This document shows, in pieces, positions 1 through 10,243 of a DNA stretch of 64,000 nucleotides (position 1 is the stretch's first letter; each line of letters starts with the position of its first letter). A program made the translations under genes and the position numbers. Location: positions 8,809,001 to 8,873,000 of the forward strand of contig NC_087111.1 of NCBI RefSeq assembly GCF_963855985.1, given 5' to 3'. The notes under the pieces were generated by a model, which searched no databases, was not told the DNA's origin, and worked only from the letters and a program-made list of their open reading frames with translations. This DNA is from Ostrinia nubilalis (taxonomy: Eukaryota > Arthropoda > Insecta > Lepidoptera > Crambidae).

Positions 1-36
1 CCCAAGTTATCTTTCTTCGACCAAAGCTCGTGGCTA

Positions 37-128
37 ACATAGACCTCCCCTGATGATTTCCACATCGCCCGGTTGGTAGCGGCCTGCATCCAGCGCCTTC
101 CTGCCTTTATGAGGTCGTCGGTCCACCT
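37..128 (-). mobile_element. RTE retroposon fragment
   Basis: This matches the 3' coding end of the RTE family seen repeatedly in the window, in minus-strand sense (GGTTGGTAGCGGCCTGCATC is shared with the copies at 8396 and 20723). Both ends are broken and I see no target-site duplication. Confidence 0.75.
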
Positions 129-604
129 AATGATAATTATGATAGTGGCTAACGCTTTATATTTTTTCATTTACTCATTAACCATTGGAAAAAAAAATTG
201 ACAATATTGGTTGTTTTGACTACAATTCAAAAGCCCGGTTCTATGTAACATTTTCTTAATAATATTCCCACTTGCTTACATAGGCTGTCTACCCCGGCAC
301 ACCCTGTATAGCACAACATGTTTAGGCGTGCCATTAACCAAAATGACTGTGCGAACGACGCCAAGGCATTCTACTGTAATTATGTTAAACAAAGATTCCG
401 TGGCGTGGCGTGATGTAGTCGTGAAGAAAGAAAGAATTATTAAGGCACAGGCTGACAGACTATTTGGTGTTGTTGAAAACTTGAAAAATAACACCTGTTT
501 CCACCACATAAGAATGTATTTAGCTTGGTCTTTTTACAGTATAGTCTCAACTTTTGACAAGCTATAACGTTCCTGAAATCAGAGTGCGACTTATTAATCT
601 AAAT
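129..604. other. Intergenic, nothing recognised
   Basis: This stretch is AT-rich. Overlapping frames of about 78 codons on both strands (276-567) show no domain or codon signature and look like chance. A CACACCCTGTATA motif near 300 resembles the outer end of some insect DNA transposons, but I find no partner end. Confidence 0.5.
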
Positions 605-775
605 AATAGCTGACTGACTGACTGACATAGTGATCTATCAACTCACAGCACAAACCACTGGACGGATCGGGCTGAAATTTGGCATGCAGGTAGATGTTAT
701 GACGTAGGCATCCACTAAGAAAGGATTTTATGAAACTCCACCCCTAAGGGGGTAAAACGGGCGGCCGCTGTATAA
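605..775 (+). repeat. Repeat A copy
   Basis: A (TGAC)n start is followed by the ACGGATCGGGCTGAAATTTG block, the GGGGGTAAAACGGG block and a GCGGCCGC end. The other copies are at 27992 and, inverted, at 54375. This copy lacks the segment between ACGGG and GCGGCCGC that the other two have. It is probably a non-autonomous Lepidoptera repeat of uncertain class. Confidence 0.65.
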
Positions 776-833
776 AATATGAACATATACAAAAATAACA
801 GTTTGTGTAAAAACATCACTACATAAGGCTGAG

Positions 834-918
834 TCGCACCATCTATCAACTCCATATCACATTAACTTTGACCGTAACTATAACCATAACCGGTGTTTTT
901 GCGTGGAGTTTGAGTTAA
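834..918 (+). repeat. MITE-1 copy, truncated
   Basis: The left end TAAGGCTGAG and the central AACCGGTG block of MITE-1 are present, but the right terminal inverted repeat is missing. A short stretch after the left end differs from the other nine copies. Confidence 0.65.
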
Positions 919-1160
919 AAGATTTAGCAAACCTGATTTTACTTTTAAAATAAGTATGTACAATGTACATAAAAAAGTACAACGCAAAACATTACAATCC
1001 CCTTTTAAAATTGATGTCAGTGCTTCATTATGTAATTTCGAGGCCGATTCTATTATTTTCCACTGTAAAAAGACAGAATGGAACCCAATGCCTAACTATG
1101 TAGTACCTTATTATTTCCACAAAAAAGTCAATCAGTCGCAAATCTCAGTTAACACGTTGA

Positions 1161-2065
1161 GTGCGAAACCAGGTCTATAGACCTTGTGTACGTCTCGCTT
1201 ACCGTGCGGCTAAGAAAATTATAGTCTTCCTTGTCGTGCGAAAGCCATAACTTCAATTGGGTCCGGTGTAGGAAAGTGATGAATATATATCTATGATGTA
1301 TTCTTAAAATAGAATCCAATGATGTACCTACCTTAATACCAGGTTTTTAGACCTGGTACCGCACGGAAGTAATAAAATGTCTTCACAATGCGAAACCAGG
1401 TCGAAGCACCTTGTACCCTGCGCACCTGGTACCGCACCCCACGCTAGCTTCGTGCAGCCAGTGTTGCCTCGCATTCGTAAGAAACGCACATGTCGACATG
1501 GCGTCAAGAGAAACAAACAAAATCAAAACTACAAATTGATTATAATTTAATTTGCTACACGATTTATTGCTAATTTAAATAATGTTTTTCGTGACAAACA
1601 TTTGAAGTTGTAACTGAATGTTATTAAATAATATGTTTTCTTTAAATATAGCTTATTTAAGTTTTTATGCACGTATGTCTTAATTGTAAAATATTTAGAC
1701 TAAATTATTAAAACATCTTTGTTTGTTACTTTTTTAATTTTTTATTAAAACTTAATTTAAACTATCGATATTTGTATTTCACATCCCTAGAATACCCACC
1801 AGACTTCCCTACTTCAGTGCGGCACAGGGTGCATAAGCCTTGTATTTTGAATATAGCTATAATTTTTATACTAAACAAGTTATTCACGAACGCCTTCAGG
1901 TGTATGTCAATAAATGCATTATTATTAATATTCAAAGAAAAAAAACACAATATCTATTAACATGAAGCCAAAAATTAAATTAATATATCTTAAATATTAC
2001 AAGGTCTTTAAGCCTTGTGCCGCCACAATGTAAGTTTTAATACCAGGTTTACTGACCTTGTACCG
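1161..2065. repeat. Cluster of short TIR-hairpin units
   Basis: Six related hairpins of about 28 bp occur here, at about 1161, 1337, 1389, 1817, 1998 and 2041. They share GTGCGG, then ACCAGGT or ACAAGGT, a 4-6 nt loop and the returning ACCTGGT or CCTTGT arm. Opposed copies bound stretches of about 204 bp (1161-1364), 49 bp (1389-1437) and 208 bp (1817-2024), as if these are tiny elements whose inverted ends each contain a hairpin. The interiors of the two longer ones are not similar. The class is unknown. Confidence 0.5.
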
Positions 2066-2075
2066 AAGGAATGGA

Positions 2076-2883
2076 AAGTATTAGAAAGTTACTGCCGCAG
2101 CAAAGGTGTTAATGAGACCCCCAAAATCGAAAGTTACGAACTCGCGAGAATTTCCATCGAAAAAATGCAAAATCATTAATTACTGACATAGTAAAAACAA
2201 ATAAGTTTTACCACTTTCAAGTGGTTGCAAATCTTTCGTGTACGTACAATTCTACGCAGACATCCTGAAATGGTATTAGATTGGACGTTAAGGGTTGTAA
2301 TGAAATTATTTTCGAGTAGACAACACTAAGAAAACAAGTTTGAGTTCACCTTTTAGTTACATGACTAAAAAAGTCTTGGACAAAAACAAAACTTTGTAAA
2401 CTTACAATAACGAAGTGTAGGTTTCGTTGGTGTTATGTTAATTCTCAGAAAGGCCAACATCTAAATGTCCAAAATAGCAATAAGCTATTCCTATAAGCCC
2501 GATTGAGATAATCTATTGACTTTGGATGTAACCGATTCGCACATCATGATTCTCAAATGGGCACAAGATTGCACTAAGTACTAAACAGAGGAAGTGAATT
2601 TACTGTTCAGTTTTAGCTACGACATACCACTATCGCATTTCAATCAAGCTCGCTTGTCATCAGACACAGGCTCTCATTAGAGAAAGTAATTATTTTCATG
2701 AAGCACTTTCTTTGCAATATTGAAGGTTTTTGGAATTCGTTTTGTTGTGGTCTAAATTAATTTCCATTCGTGGTAAAATACGAAGGAAAAGTTTGAATAA
2801 GCCTTTGTGTGTTAATATGGGCTGTAAAAGTGTGAGTATACCTATTTGCTGAAGGAAGTTTAAGAAACATATCACATCATCAT
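2076..2883. other. Intergenic, nothing recognised
   Basis: I see no convincing ORF, repeat copy or RNA gene in this AT-rich interval up to the target-site duplication of the RTE element. Confidence 0.5.
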
Positions 2884-5800
2884 TATCGTCATCTTTCTTT
2901 TTTCTTTTCTTTTCAGCCAAATGACGTCCACTGCTGGACAAAGGCCTCCCCCAAGGTTTTCCACAATGAACGGTCCTGCGCTGCCCGCATCCAGGCTCTT
3001 CCCGCGACCTTTACCAGATCGTCGGTCCACCTAGTAGGAGGCCTGCCCACGCTACGTCTTCCAGCCCGTGGTCGCCACTCGAGAACTTTCCTGCCCCAAC
3101 GGCCATCGTCTCTACGAGCTATGTGCCCCGCCCACTGCCACTTGATTTTAGCAATTCTGCGAGCTATGTCGGTTACTTTGGTTCTCCTGCGGATCTCCTC
3201 ATTTCTGATTCGATCACGCAGGGAAACTCCGAGCATAGCCCGCTCCATCGCCCTTTGGGTGACCTTGAGCCTTCTTATGAGGCCCATAGTAAGCGACCAC
3301 GTCTCAGATCCGTATACCATCACTGGCAACACGCATTGGTCAAATACTTTCGACTTAAGACACTGCGGTATTTCGGACGTGAGTATATGGCGAAGCTTCC
3401 CGAACGCTGCCCATCCGAGTTGGATTCGACGATTGACCTCTTTCTCGAAGTTGGACCTACCTAACTGGACTGTTTGTCCCAGGTATACATAATTGTCAAC
3501 AACTTCGAGTGTAGAGTCTCCAACCTTCAGAGGAGTGGGTGCAACACGGACATTAGACATGATTTTTGTCTTGTCCATGTTCATTCTGAGGCCCACTTGT
3601 TGAGAGGCTCTACTGAGGCCATCGAGCATTGTGCCTAGATCCTCCAAGGTCTCAGCCATGACTACGATATCGTCCGCGAATCGAAGGTGGGTGATGTACT
3701 CGCCGTTGATATTTATGCCAAATCCGTTCCAGTCCAGAAGCTTGAAGACATCTTCCAGGGCGGTGGTAAACAGTTTTGGAGATATGACGTCTCCCTGTCT
3801 TACCCCTCGCTGCAACTGGATAGGTTTCGAGTCCCGATCCTGGAGGCGGACCGACATTGTGGCGTTTTTGTACAAACCCCTCAACACTTCGATATATCGA
3901 TAGTCAATTTGGCACCTTTGGAGAGACTGTAGCACTGCCCAGGTCTCGACCGAATCGAAGGCTTTTTCATAATCCACAAACGCCAGGCAAAGTGGTTGAT
4001 TATACTCCTCGGTCTTCTGTATAATCTGCCTTAGCGTATGTATGTGGTCTATGGTACTAAAGCCTTTTCGGAAACCGGCTTGTTCGGGAGGCTGGAAGTC
4101 GTCGAGCCTGCGAGCGAGACGATTCGTAATGACTCTCGAAAACAGCTTGTAGACATGGCTCAGAAGTGAGATGGGTCTATAATTCTTCAACAAGGTTTTG
4201 TCACCTTTTTTGAAGAAGAGTACCACCACACTTCTGTGCCATGTCGTAGGCGTTTTTCCTTCGAGGATGACGGAATTGAACAGCTTCTGAAGAGCCCTTA
4301 GTACCGGCGTTCCGCCTGCCTTCAAAAGCTCAGCCGTGATTCCATCATCACCCGGTGCCTTGTTGTTCTTCAGCTGTTTGAGAGCCATTCTAATCTCGTA
4401 CAGACTGACGTCCGGGATATCTTCGGTATAGTGTCGGGTCAGTCTAGCTCTTGGGTCTTCGGCTAGATTTGTGACAGGTGCGCGTACAGTCGTGTATAAT
4501 TGTCCGTAGAACTTCTCAACCTCTTCCAATATCTCCGGCCCCGACGAAATGGCTCTGCCATCCTCTGTCTTCAGCTTGGTCAGTTGACTTTGGCCAACAG
4601 ACAGATCTCTTGCGAACACTTTAGAGCCTTTGTTTCGCTCAATCGCCTCTTTAATACGGTCTGTATTAAATTGGCGTAGGTCGCGAGTCAAAGACTTGTA
4701 GATCTGTCTGTTAAGGCGCCGATACTGAGCAGCATCTTCAGAGGACTGCAAAACCAAGTTCCGTCTCTCTTCCATGAGTTGATTGGTGAGGTCAGAGATC
4801 TTTTTGGTTCCTTTTGAACGACGGGTTTTAAAGAACTTAGACCCAGTCGTTTGGACAATTTCCACGAACCTGTCATTGTATTCGTCCACATTTTCGCAGT
4901 CTCCTAGGCATTCGAAACGATTTTGCAACTCGAGCTGAAAGCTTTCGGGGTTTTGGAGTTGGATGGGCGCTGGGCGGAGCGTAGACTTCATCAGTCGACA
5001 TCTCTCGAGCTTGGGTCTGATATTCAATGTGCCTCTTACCATTCGGTGATCGCTTCCTGTTTTGACCGAATTGATCACAGAGACATCATTGAATATATGC
5101 TTCTTCGTCGACAAAATGAAGTCTATCTCATTTTTTGTAGCGCCATTGGGATGCAGCCATGTCCACTTTCGCTGTTTTGGCTTTCTGAAGAAGGAGTTCA
5201 TCATAAAGAGGCCCTCCTTCTCCATAAAGCCAGCCAGCAGTTGGCCACGTGCGTTCCTCTCTCCATACCCAAATTGCCCCACTTTCGGCTCATTATCGCT
5301 TCGTTTACCTAGCCTCGCGTTGAAGTCCCCCATCACAACGGTAAAATGGGACCGGGAGCTATGTATGGCTCTGGAAATATCCTCATACATAATCTCCACT
5401 TCGTCGTCGGGGTGTTCCGTGGTCGGTGCGTATACCTGTATGACCTTCAGCGAATACCGTTTGGTGATTCTGAGTATCAGGTACGCTACCCTCGCCGAAA
5501 CACTCTCGATCTGGACCACGTTGTTGACAAGGGACTTGTGGACGATAAACCCGACACCACCCTGGGACTGCTGGTCGCCCTCCCGGTTATAGAGCAGGTT
5601 TCCGGATTTGAGAATTATGGTGTCCTCTCCCTCTCTTCGGACTTCACATAATCCTACGATATCCCACCGTAACCTGCTCAATTCTTCCTCGAGTTCCATT
5701 AGCTTCACGTCTGTACGCAGTGTGCGAGCGTTATAGGTTGCCAGGGCCAGAGGTCGTCGGTGTTGGTAGCTTGGCATCCCCCGGGGATTCTTCGCACCCC

Positions 5801-6081
5801 TTGCCCCACCGTTACCGTGACCGCTACCGTGGTCCGGGATAGTGGGGCCGCCGGGGACTAGGGGCCGTTTTTTTGTTTGTGCCACCATTTGGAGGGTTTT
5901 GCCCTAATCGCCACGCTTGGCAGGCGGGTTGGCGATCGCAGTTTTTTACTTGGTTTCGCACGCAGACGCTGCTGCCCGTCCGGTGCTACAGGAGTTTGTC
6001 GCCTCTTACGACACGCCTCCTGTGGGCGGTGGGGAAAAGTATTCTTTTACGGCCGTCCCCACACGGCACGATATCGTCATC
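2884..6081 (-). mobile_element. Full-length RTE non-LTR retrotransposon with TSD
   Basis: The element occupies 2894-6071 (3178 bp), sense on the minus strand. It is bounded by the 10-bp direct repeat TATCGTCATC at 2884-2893 and 6072-6081. The order in sense is a 183-nt 5' leader, one ORF for endonuclease and reverse transcriptase, then a very short 3' UTR ending in an A/G-rich tail after GGCTGAAAAG. This is the usual RTE-clade plan and length. Short copies with the same 3' end (GGCTGAAACGAACG) are at 25626, 58432 and 60787. The intact ORF and readable TSD suggest a fairly recent insertion. Confidence 0.9.
2913..5888 (-). CDS. RTE endonuclease-reverse transcriptase, 991 aa
   Basis: This is the single ORF of the RTE element. 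It is uninterrupted from the Met at 5888 to the stop at 2913, about the full length of RTE-clade proteins. The first third is an apurinic-type endonuclease (EEP fold): LATYNARTL, DIVGLCEVRR, QVYAPTTEH, VMGDFNARLG and the terminal GSDHRMV are all visible. The middle is a reverse transcriptase with KNNKAPGDDGI, NYRPISLLS, QAGFRKGFST, AFVDYEKAFDSV, GVRQGDVISPKLF and the catalytic LRFADD. The C-terminus has the conserved tail ending VQQWTSFG. No catalytic motif is missing, so the protein could be functional for target-primed reverse transcription. It is not a host gene, although such copies are often mis-annotated as craniofacial development protein 2-like. Confidence 0.93.
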   Translation of the reverse strand: MVAQTKKRPLVPGGPTIPDHGSGHGNGGARGAKNPRGMPSYQHRRPLALATYNARTLRTDVKLMELEEELSRLRWDIVGLCEVRREGEDTIILKSGNLLYNREGDQQSQGGVGFIVHKSLVNNVVQIESVSARVAYLILRITKRYSLKVIQVYAPTTEHPDDEVEIMYEDISRAIHSSRSHFTVVMGDFNARLGKRSDNEPKVGQFGYGERNARGQLLAGFMEKEGLFMMNSFFRKPKQRKWTWLHPNGATKNEIDFILSTKKHIFNDVSVINSVKTGSDHRMVRGTLNIRPKLERCRLMKSTLRPAPIQLQNPESFQLELQNRFECLGDCENVDEYNDRFVEIVQTTGSKFFKTRRSKGTKKISDLTNQLMEERRNLVLQSSEDAAQYRRLNRQIYKSLTRDLRQFNTDRIKEAIERNKGSKVFARDLSVGQSQLTKLKTEDGRAISSGPEILEEVEKFYGQLYTTVRAPVTNLAEDPRARLTRHYTEDIPDVSLYEIRMALKQLKNNKAPGDDGITAELLKAGGTPVLRALQKLFNSVILEGKTPTTWHRSVVVLFFKKGDKTLLKNYRPISLLSHVYKLFSRVITNRLARRLDDFQPPEQAGFRKGFSTIDHIHTLRQIIQKTEEYNQPLCLAFVDYEKAFDSVETWAVLQSLQRCQIDYRYIEVLRGLYKNATMSVRLQDRDSKPIQLQRGVRQGDVISPKLFTTALEDVFKLLDWNGFGININGEYITHLRFADDIVVMAETLEDLGTMLDGLSRASQQVGLRMNMDKTKIMSNVRVAPTPLKVGDSTLEVVDNYVYLGQTVQLGRSNFEKEVNRRIQLGWAAFGKLRHILTSEIPQCLKSKVFDQCVLPVMVYGSETWSLTMGLIRRLKVTQRAMERAMLGVSLRDRIRNEEIRRRTKVTDIARRIAKIKWQWAGHIARRDDGRWGRKVLEWRPRAGRRSVGRPPTRWTDDLVKVAGRAWMRAAQDRSLWKTLGEAFVQQWTSFG

Positions 6082-6109
6082 ATCAGCCTATAATTATTAT
6101 CATCATGAT

Positions 6110-6432
6110 CTGTCTTGTTGACTTGTTTTCGGCTGCTTCAGACGCAGAGGTCCCGGGCTCGATTCCCAGTGGGGGCATATTTTTTTGTTCGGTTTGGTTG
6201 GTGGTAGGGCTTGTTCTAAGTCCGCCTGACTAGCTACCACCATCTTACCTAAGTCTGTCGCCATAACAACAATGTTAACAGCAACGCATTGTTGTGTTTC
6301 GGCAGTTGGAAGATAGCCAGTTCCTCCGTGGTTGAGGATTCCGGGTGAAGCTCGCTTCCACCTTCGGCCTGATCGTCACTTACCATCAGGTGAGATACAG
6401 GCCAAGAGCTTCCTCTTTGTGGATGAAAAAAA
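6110..6432 (+). mobile_element. tRNA-headed SINE, 5'-truncated
   Basis: The head carries a B-box-like GGCTCGATTCC within a GGTCCCGGG context. The body then runs into the tail CACTTACCATCAGGTGAGAT and an A-rich end. A tail-only copy is at 21806 and diverged relatives lie at 29510 and (inverted) 29965. The A box is not clear, so the 5' end appears lost. Confidence 0.65.
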
Positions 6433-6440
6433 TAATTCAG

Positions 6441-7586
6441 CGTAAGTAATTTGTGTATGGAAATTCGAAGAGTTTTGCAGAAAGCGTAAATACGCAGTTA
6501 TGTTTTAGAGATATACATTATCTGGGGGCACGGCAGTGCCCCCACCAAGTCGAGCAAAAAAGCGGCACGGCCGTACCATCCTTTTCTCGAAGCAATTCAG
6601 GCCATTTTCGACCGCCTGTAACTTCGTTGTGGATAAAACTAGAAGGCTGAATTTTCATTAGCTATGCAGGCATTGTAAAGACACGGTATATTTAAAATTT
6701 CATTCAATTTGAACCAGTAGTTTAAGAATTATAACGGGTCAAAGTTACTTAATTTTGTCACTCACTGACTCACTGACTCACTGACTGACTCACCGATCAT
6801 CAAAATTCTAAGGCACTTCTAGCAGACCTAGAAGCTTCAAATTTGGAATATAAGTAGTGTTTGGTGTATGAATCAAGGAAAAACTAAAATATTTGGGGGC
6901 ACGGTAGTGCAACCGCCAAGTCGAGTAAAATTTTTCAATTTCGGTCCAGTTTTCTAGATACATAACTGCTGTCTACAAAATACAATAATTAACTTTTAAA
7001 AAAAATGAAACCGACTTCAAATGCGTGAACACAAAAAAAAACTAAAAATTAAAAATATTGCGTATAAAAAAGTTCATCCCCAATTTTCCACCCTTGGGGG
7101 TGAAATATTTTCTTCAAATTCGCATGAAACCACCCTTTTGATAATACCTATTCAACAAAAAAATAATCAGTCAAATTGATTTATAATCGGCGGAGATATT
7201 GCGTATAAAAAAGTTCATCCCCAATTTTCCACCCTTGGGGGTTGTTTTTTCTATTATTAAATTTAAATGGGACCACCCTTGAGGTATTATCTATACGCCG
7301 AAAAAAGATTTGTTCAAATCGGTTCATAATTGGCGGAGTTATCGCGTAACAAACATAGAAAAAAAAAAAAAAACATACGGGTCGAATTGAGAACCTCCTC
7401 CTTTTTTGAAGTCGGTTGAAAAGAAATGAGATTTGGGGGCACGGTAGTGCAACCGCCAAGTCGAGTAAAATTTTTCAATTTCGGTCCAGTTTTCTAGATA
7501 CATAACTGCTGTCTACAAAATACAAAAACATACGGGTCGAATTGAGAACCTCCTCCTTTTTTTGAAGTCGGTTGAAAAGAAATGAG
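6441..7586. repeat. Lepidopteran repeat block with internal duplication
   Basis: The block is made of recurring pieces: GGGGGCACGGTAGTGCAACC at about 6535 (variant), 6896 and 7436; a GTTCATCCCCAATTTTCC block at about 7071 and 7211; and GAAGTCGGTTGAAAAGAAAT at about 7408 and 7563. Runs of CACTGACT lie near 6765. The arrangement indicates a local direct duplication of about 540 bp with later changes. The frames here carry no domain. Confidence 0.55.
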
Positions 7587-7910
7587 ATCCCATCAAAAAC
7601 AATACTTGTCAAAAAAACCAAGTCTCGCAACTCAGTTGTTCTACGGTAAAAAGTTGTGAGATCCATGTAATACCAAGTCCAGGCCAGGAAATCTTTAACG
7701 TTTTACATAAATATATTGACTTGGCCATCGCATGAAAACACGTGTAAATTAAATTATTTAGTGCGATGGCCAAGTCAATAATTTATGTAAAACGTTAAAG
7801 ATTTCCTGGCCTGGACTTGGTATTACATGGATCTCACAACTTTTTACCGTAGAACAACTGAGTTGCGAGACTTGGTTTTTTTGACAAGTACCTATTGTTT
7901 TTGATGGGAT
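7587..7910. repeat. Large near-perfect palindrome (foldback element)
   Basis: The left arm (7587-7732) and right arm (7761-7910) are reverse complements over about 147 bp with only small indels (CCTA in the right arm, one near the loop). They enclose a loop of about 28 bp. The outer ends read ATCCCATCAAAAACAATA. It is probably a foldback transposon or a MITE made almost wholly of TIR. I could not read a clear TSD. Confidence 0.75.
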
Positions 7911-8360
7911 TATTCTTTCCAAAAAGCACACGTAGATACATTTATTTAGGGTTATTTTCCAATACCAAGAATAAAACTTTTTTATCAATTGGCATAAGAG
8001 TAGTAGGTACTATGCAAAAAAAAACTGTATCTAATAATGTCCATCTTATTACTAAAAGTTATCTAAGCGGAAAAATAAACAATTTAAATTAAAAATGCCT
8101 TACGAAACATTTCACTGGAAATCAACACCATCTATTGTTAATTTCCAAACTTGAAACTTTATACGAATTTCAAAAAGTCGTTTAGAAGTTGTTAATAGTA
8201 CAAAAAGAACGTTTAAAACTTATGCTTCGGTCCTAACTCCTAGGGGCACATTTTGAGAAGATGGAAACAGCAGGTTCATTCTTCCTTGTAAATAAAATAC
8301 AACCTGGTCGAGTTAACTGCGTACCTCGCTGGAATGCGACTCTCCCTCGCACTCACCTGA
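7911..8360. other. Intergenic
   Basis: AT-rich with no gene. Around 8305-8360 lies TGGTCGAGTTAACTGCG followed by CTCGCTGGAATGCGACTCTC, half of the TIR element found complete at 20562-20705. Confidence 0.5.
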
Positions 8361-8826
8361 GGGCTTTTAGTGTGTATTAACATCAAAAGTCCTCATCATC
8401 ATCATCATCATCATTTCAGCCATAGGACGTCCACTGCTGAACATAGGCCTCCCCCAATGCTTTCTTTCCACGTTGATCGATTGGTAGCGGCCTGCGTCCA
8501 GCGCTTCCCTGCTACCTTTAGGATGTTATCGGTCCACCTTGTAGGTGGACGTCCATCGCTGCGTTTTCCGGTACGCGGCCTCCATTCCAGAACCTTGCTG
8601 CCTCATCGGCCCTGCCCATTGCCACTTCAGCTTGCTAATCCGTCGGGCTATGTCAGCGACTTTAGTTCGTTCGTTCAAAAGTCCTCACTTGTATAAAAAT
8701 ATAATTATGAAAATTTTAGTTCTCGAACGTTTTCACTAGGGGCGCTGTACAATCCGTCATACATTATTAATGTATTTTTTTACGCGCTCACTAGTGACGA
8801 CGTTTTATGTAAACTGACACTGCCCT
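8361..8826. repeat. MITE-4 copy, split by an RTE
   Basis: The left part GGGCTTTTAGTGTG (8361-8395) and right part (8676-8826, ending CTGACACTGCCCTC) are the two ends of MITE-4. They are separated by an RTE copy that duplicated 12 bp of the MITE on insertion. Confidence 0.7.
8396..8675 (-). mobile_element. 5'-truncated RTE insertion, 12-bp TSD
   Basis: Sense is on the minus strand. The (ATC)n stretch at the left is the 3' tail (ATGATG in sense), followed by the RTE 3' end and about 240 bp of diverged C-terminal coding sequence. The flanking direct repeats CAAAAGTCCTCA are at 8384-8395 and 8676-8687. Confidence 0.88.
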
Positions 8827-8927
8827 CTGCACAACTTCCCGCGTTTGCCCCGTCCGTCATCCCAAAAAATACTATCTGTCATAATGACATTGCATTGAAA
8901 TAATTACTGCAGTGGGTCTAGTCAAAA

Positions 8928-9658
8928 CGCACTTTAAAATCGCAAACCCATCGCAAACCAGTCGCAAACAAATAAACAAATCGCAAAAGAGGTCGATAAC
9001 AAAAAAGGCTTAGTCAAACGGCAAAAAATCGAATCGCAAAGCCCTACCTATCAATAATCGAAAGACCGGATTGAAATTTCTTAGCCAACATGCATTTAAG
9101 ACTCAATCAAAATCGAATCGAATCGCAACACCCGCCATTTTCATTGCGATTACTAAAACCCCGGTGATAAGCTTGGATTAGATCGAAAACCAATAGAGTG
9201 AGTTGCACCACCTAACTTTAAACGTAACTATGACGTTAACCGGTGTTTTTTGTATGGAGTTTGACAGATTTTAGACGTTTGTCAAAGTTAAACTAAGATG
9301 GTGCAACCCACCCTAAGGCTGTTTTGACAAATCCGTATCGCGATGTCGTTTTGACAGCTAGTTTGACAGCGAAGCATAGACGTAAACAGAGAGCAGAAAG
9401 AAGGAAGAAACTAATTTAAAAAAAAAAGCTAGAAAAAGTAAAAACAATCGCAAAGTCAAAACATACATTTTCGCAAAAACAAACATTTTTTAACTTTTAT
9501 TCGATTTTGAATGAACTTTTATATCGCCGCGTCGTTGGTGGTTCAATGTGCATTTTGGCTGCCATTTTCCGATCGAATCGAATCACTGGTGACGCGGCGA
9601 CTGACATTAGTGAAAACTTCCCATTGGTTTGCGATGGCATTTTGACTAGACCCACTGA
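8928..9658. mobile_element. Non-autonomous TIR element (CAGTGGGTCTAG ends)
   Basis: The inverted ends CAGTGGGTCTAGTCAAAA at 8928 and TTTTGACTAGACCCACTG ending near 9658 bound about 730 bp without coding sequence. The interior is rich in the heptamer TCGCAAA and in AATCGAATCG runs, and contains a MITE-1 copy. I see no flanking duplication, so the superfamily is unassigned. Confidence 0.65.
9196..9320 (+). repeat. MITE-1 copy
   Basis: Both inverted ends are present (GTGAGTTGCACCACC and GGTGCAACCCACCCTAA), with AACCGGTGTTTTTTGTATGG in the centre. It lies inside the TIR element at 8928-9658. Confidence 0.8.
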
Positions 9659-9710
9659 CTTTTGATATCTATAAGATTTTGAACTTTCGCGTTCCATTTC
9701 ATGAGATTCC

Positions 9711-9774
9711 TGAGTACATAATGTAACTCAATTATAAACGTCGCGCTAAGACCCGTGTCTTACTATTTTAGTTT
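9711..9774 (-). repeat. MITE-5 half copy
   Basis: TGAGTACATAATGTAACTC through AGACCCGTGTCTTACTATTT matches one arm of the foldback element at 59257-59694. Confidence 0.6.
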
Positions 9775-9900
9775 AAGGAAAACCTAGTGTCAAAAAGGCT
9801 ATTTTGTAAATAAGGAGATTTAGAATGTCATTACCGGCATACCTACTACCGGAGGCTCTAATGACAGTAATATTCATTGACACACGTCATTACCTACTGA

Positions 9901-10076
9901 GGGCTTAGTGTGAGTCCTCAAAACAAACGTCCTCACTAGTGAGCGCGTAAAAAAATAACCTTAAATGTATGACGGATTGTACAGCGCCCCTAGCGGAAAC
10001 TTTCAAGAACTAAAATTTTCATGTATTTTTTTAACGCACTCACTAGTGACGTTTGTTGTAAACTCACACTAAGCCC
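9901..10076. repeat. MITE-4 copy, complete
   Basis: The ends are GGGCTTAGTGTGAG at 9901 and CTCACACTAAGCCC ending 10076. The centre GCGCCCCTAGCGGAAAC is the family core, flanked by ACTAGTGA motifs on both arms. Confidence 0.8.
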
Positions 10077-10129
10077 TCTGATAGTGTCTGGTCCGCTATT
10101 AAGTAGCTAATAAGACTACTAAGGCTGAG

Positions 10130-10243
10130 TTGCACCAACTTACTTTAACCGTAACTATGACAATCACCTGTGTTTTTTCTATGGAGTTTGACAGATTTTT
10201 GACGTTTGTTAAAGCTAAAGTAAGATGATGCAACCCAGCCTTA
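10130..10243 (+). repeat. MITE-1 copy
   Basis: Both ends are intact, from TAAGGCTGAGTTGCACC to GCAACCCAGCCTTA. The central ACCTGTGTTTTTTCTATGG is slightly diverged. Confidence 0.85.

Noticed and set aside
605..640. (TGAC)n run as a simple microsatellite
   Set aside because: It is the constant start of repeat A (also at 27992), so it is part of a dispersed element.
5062..5592. Long + strand frames (up to 176 codons) at 3121-5651
   Set aside because: They lie antisense to the RTE ORF and are shadows of its codon structure, without domains of their own.
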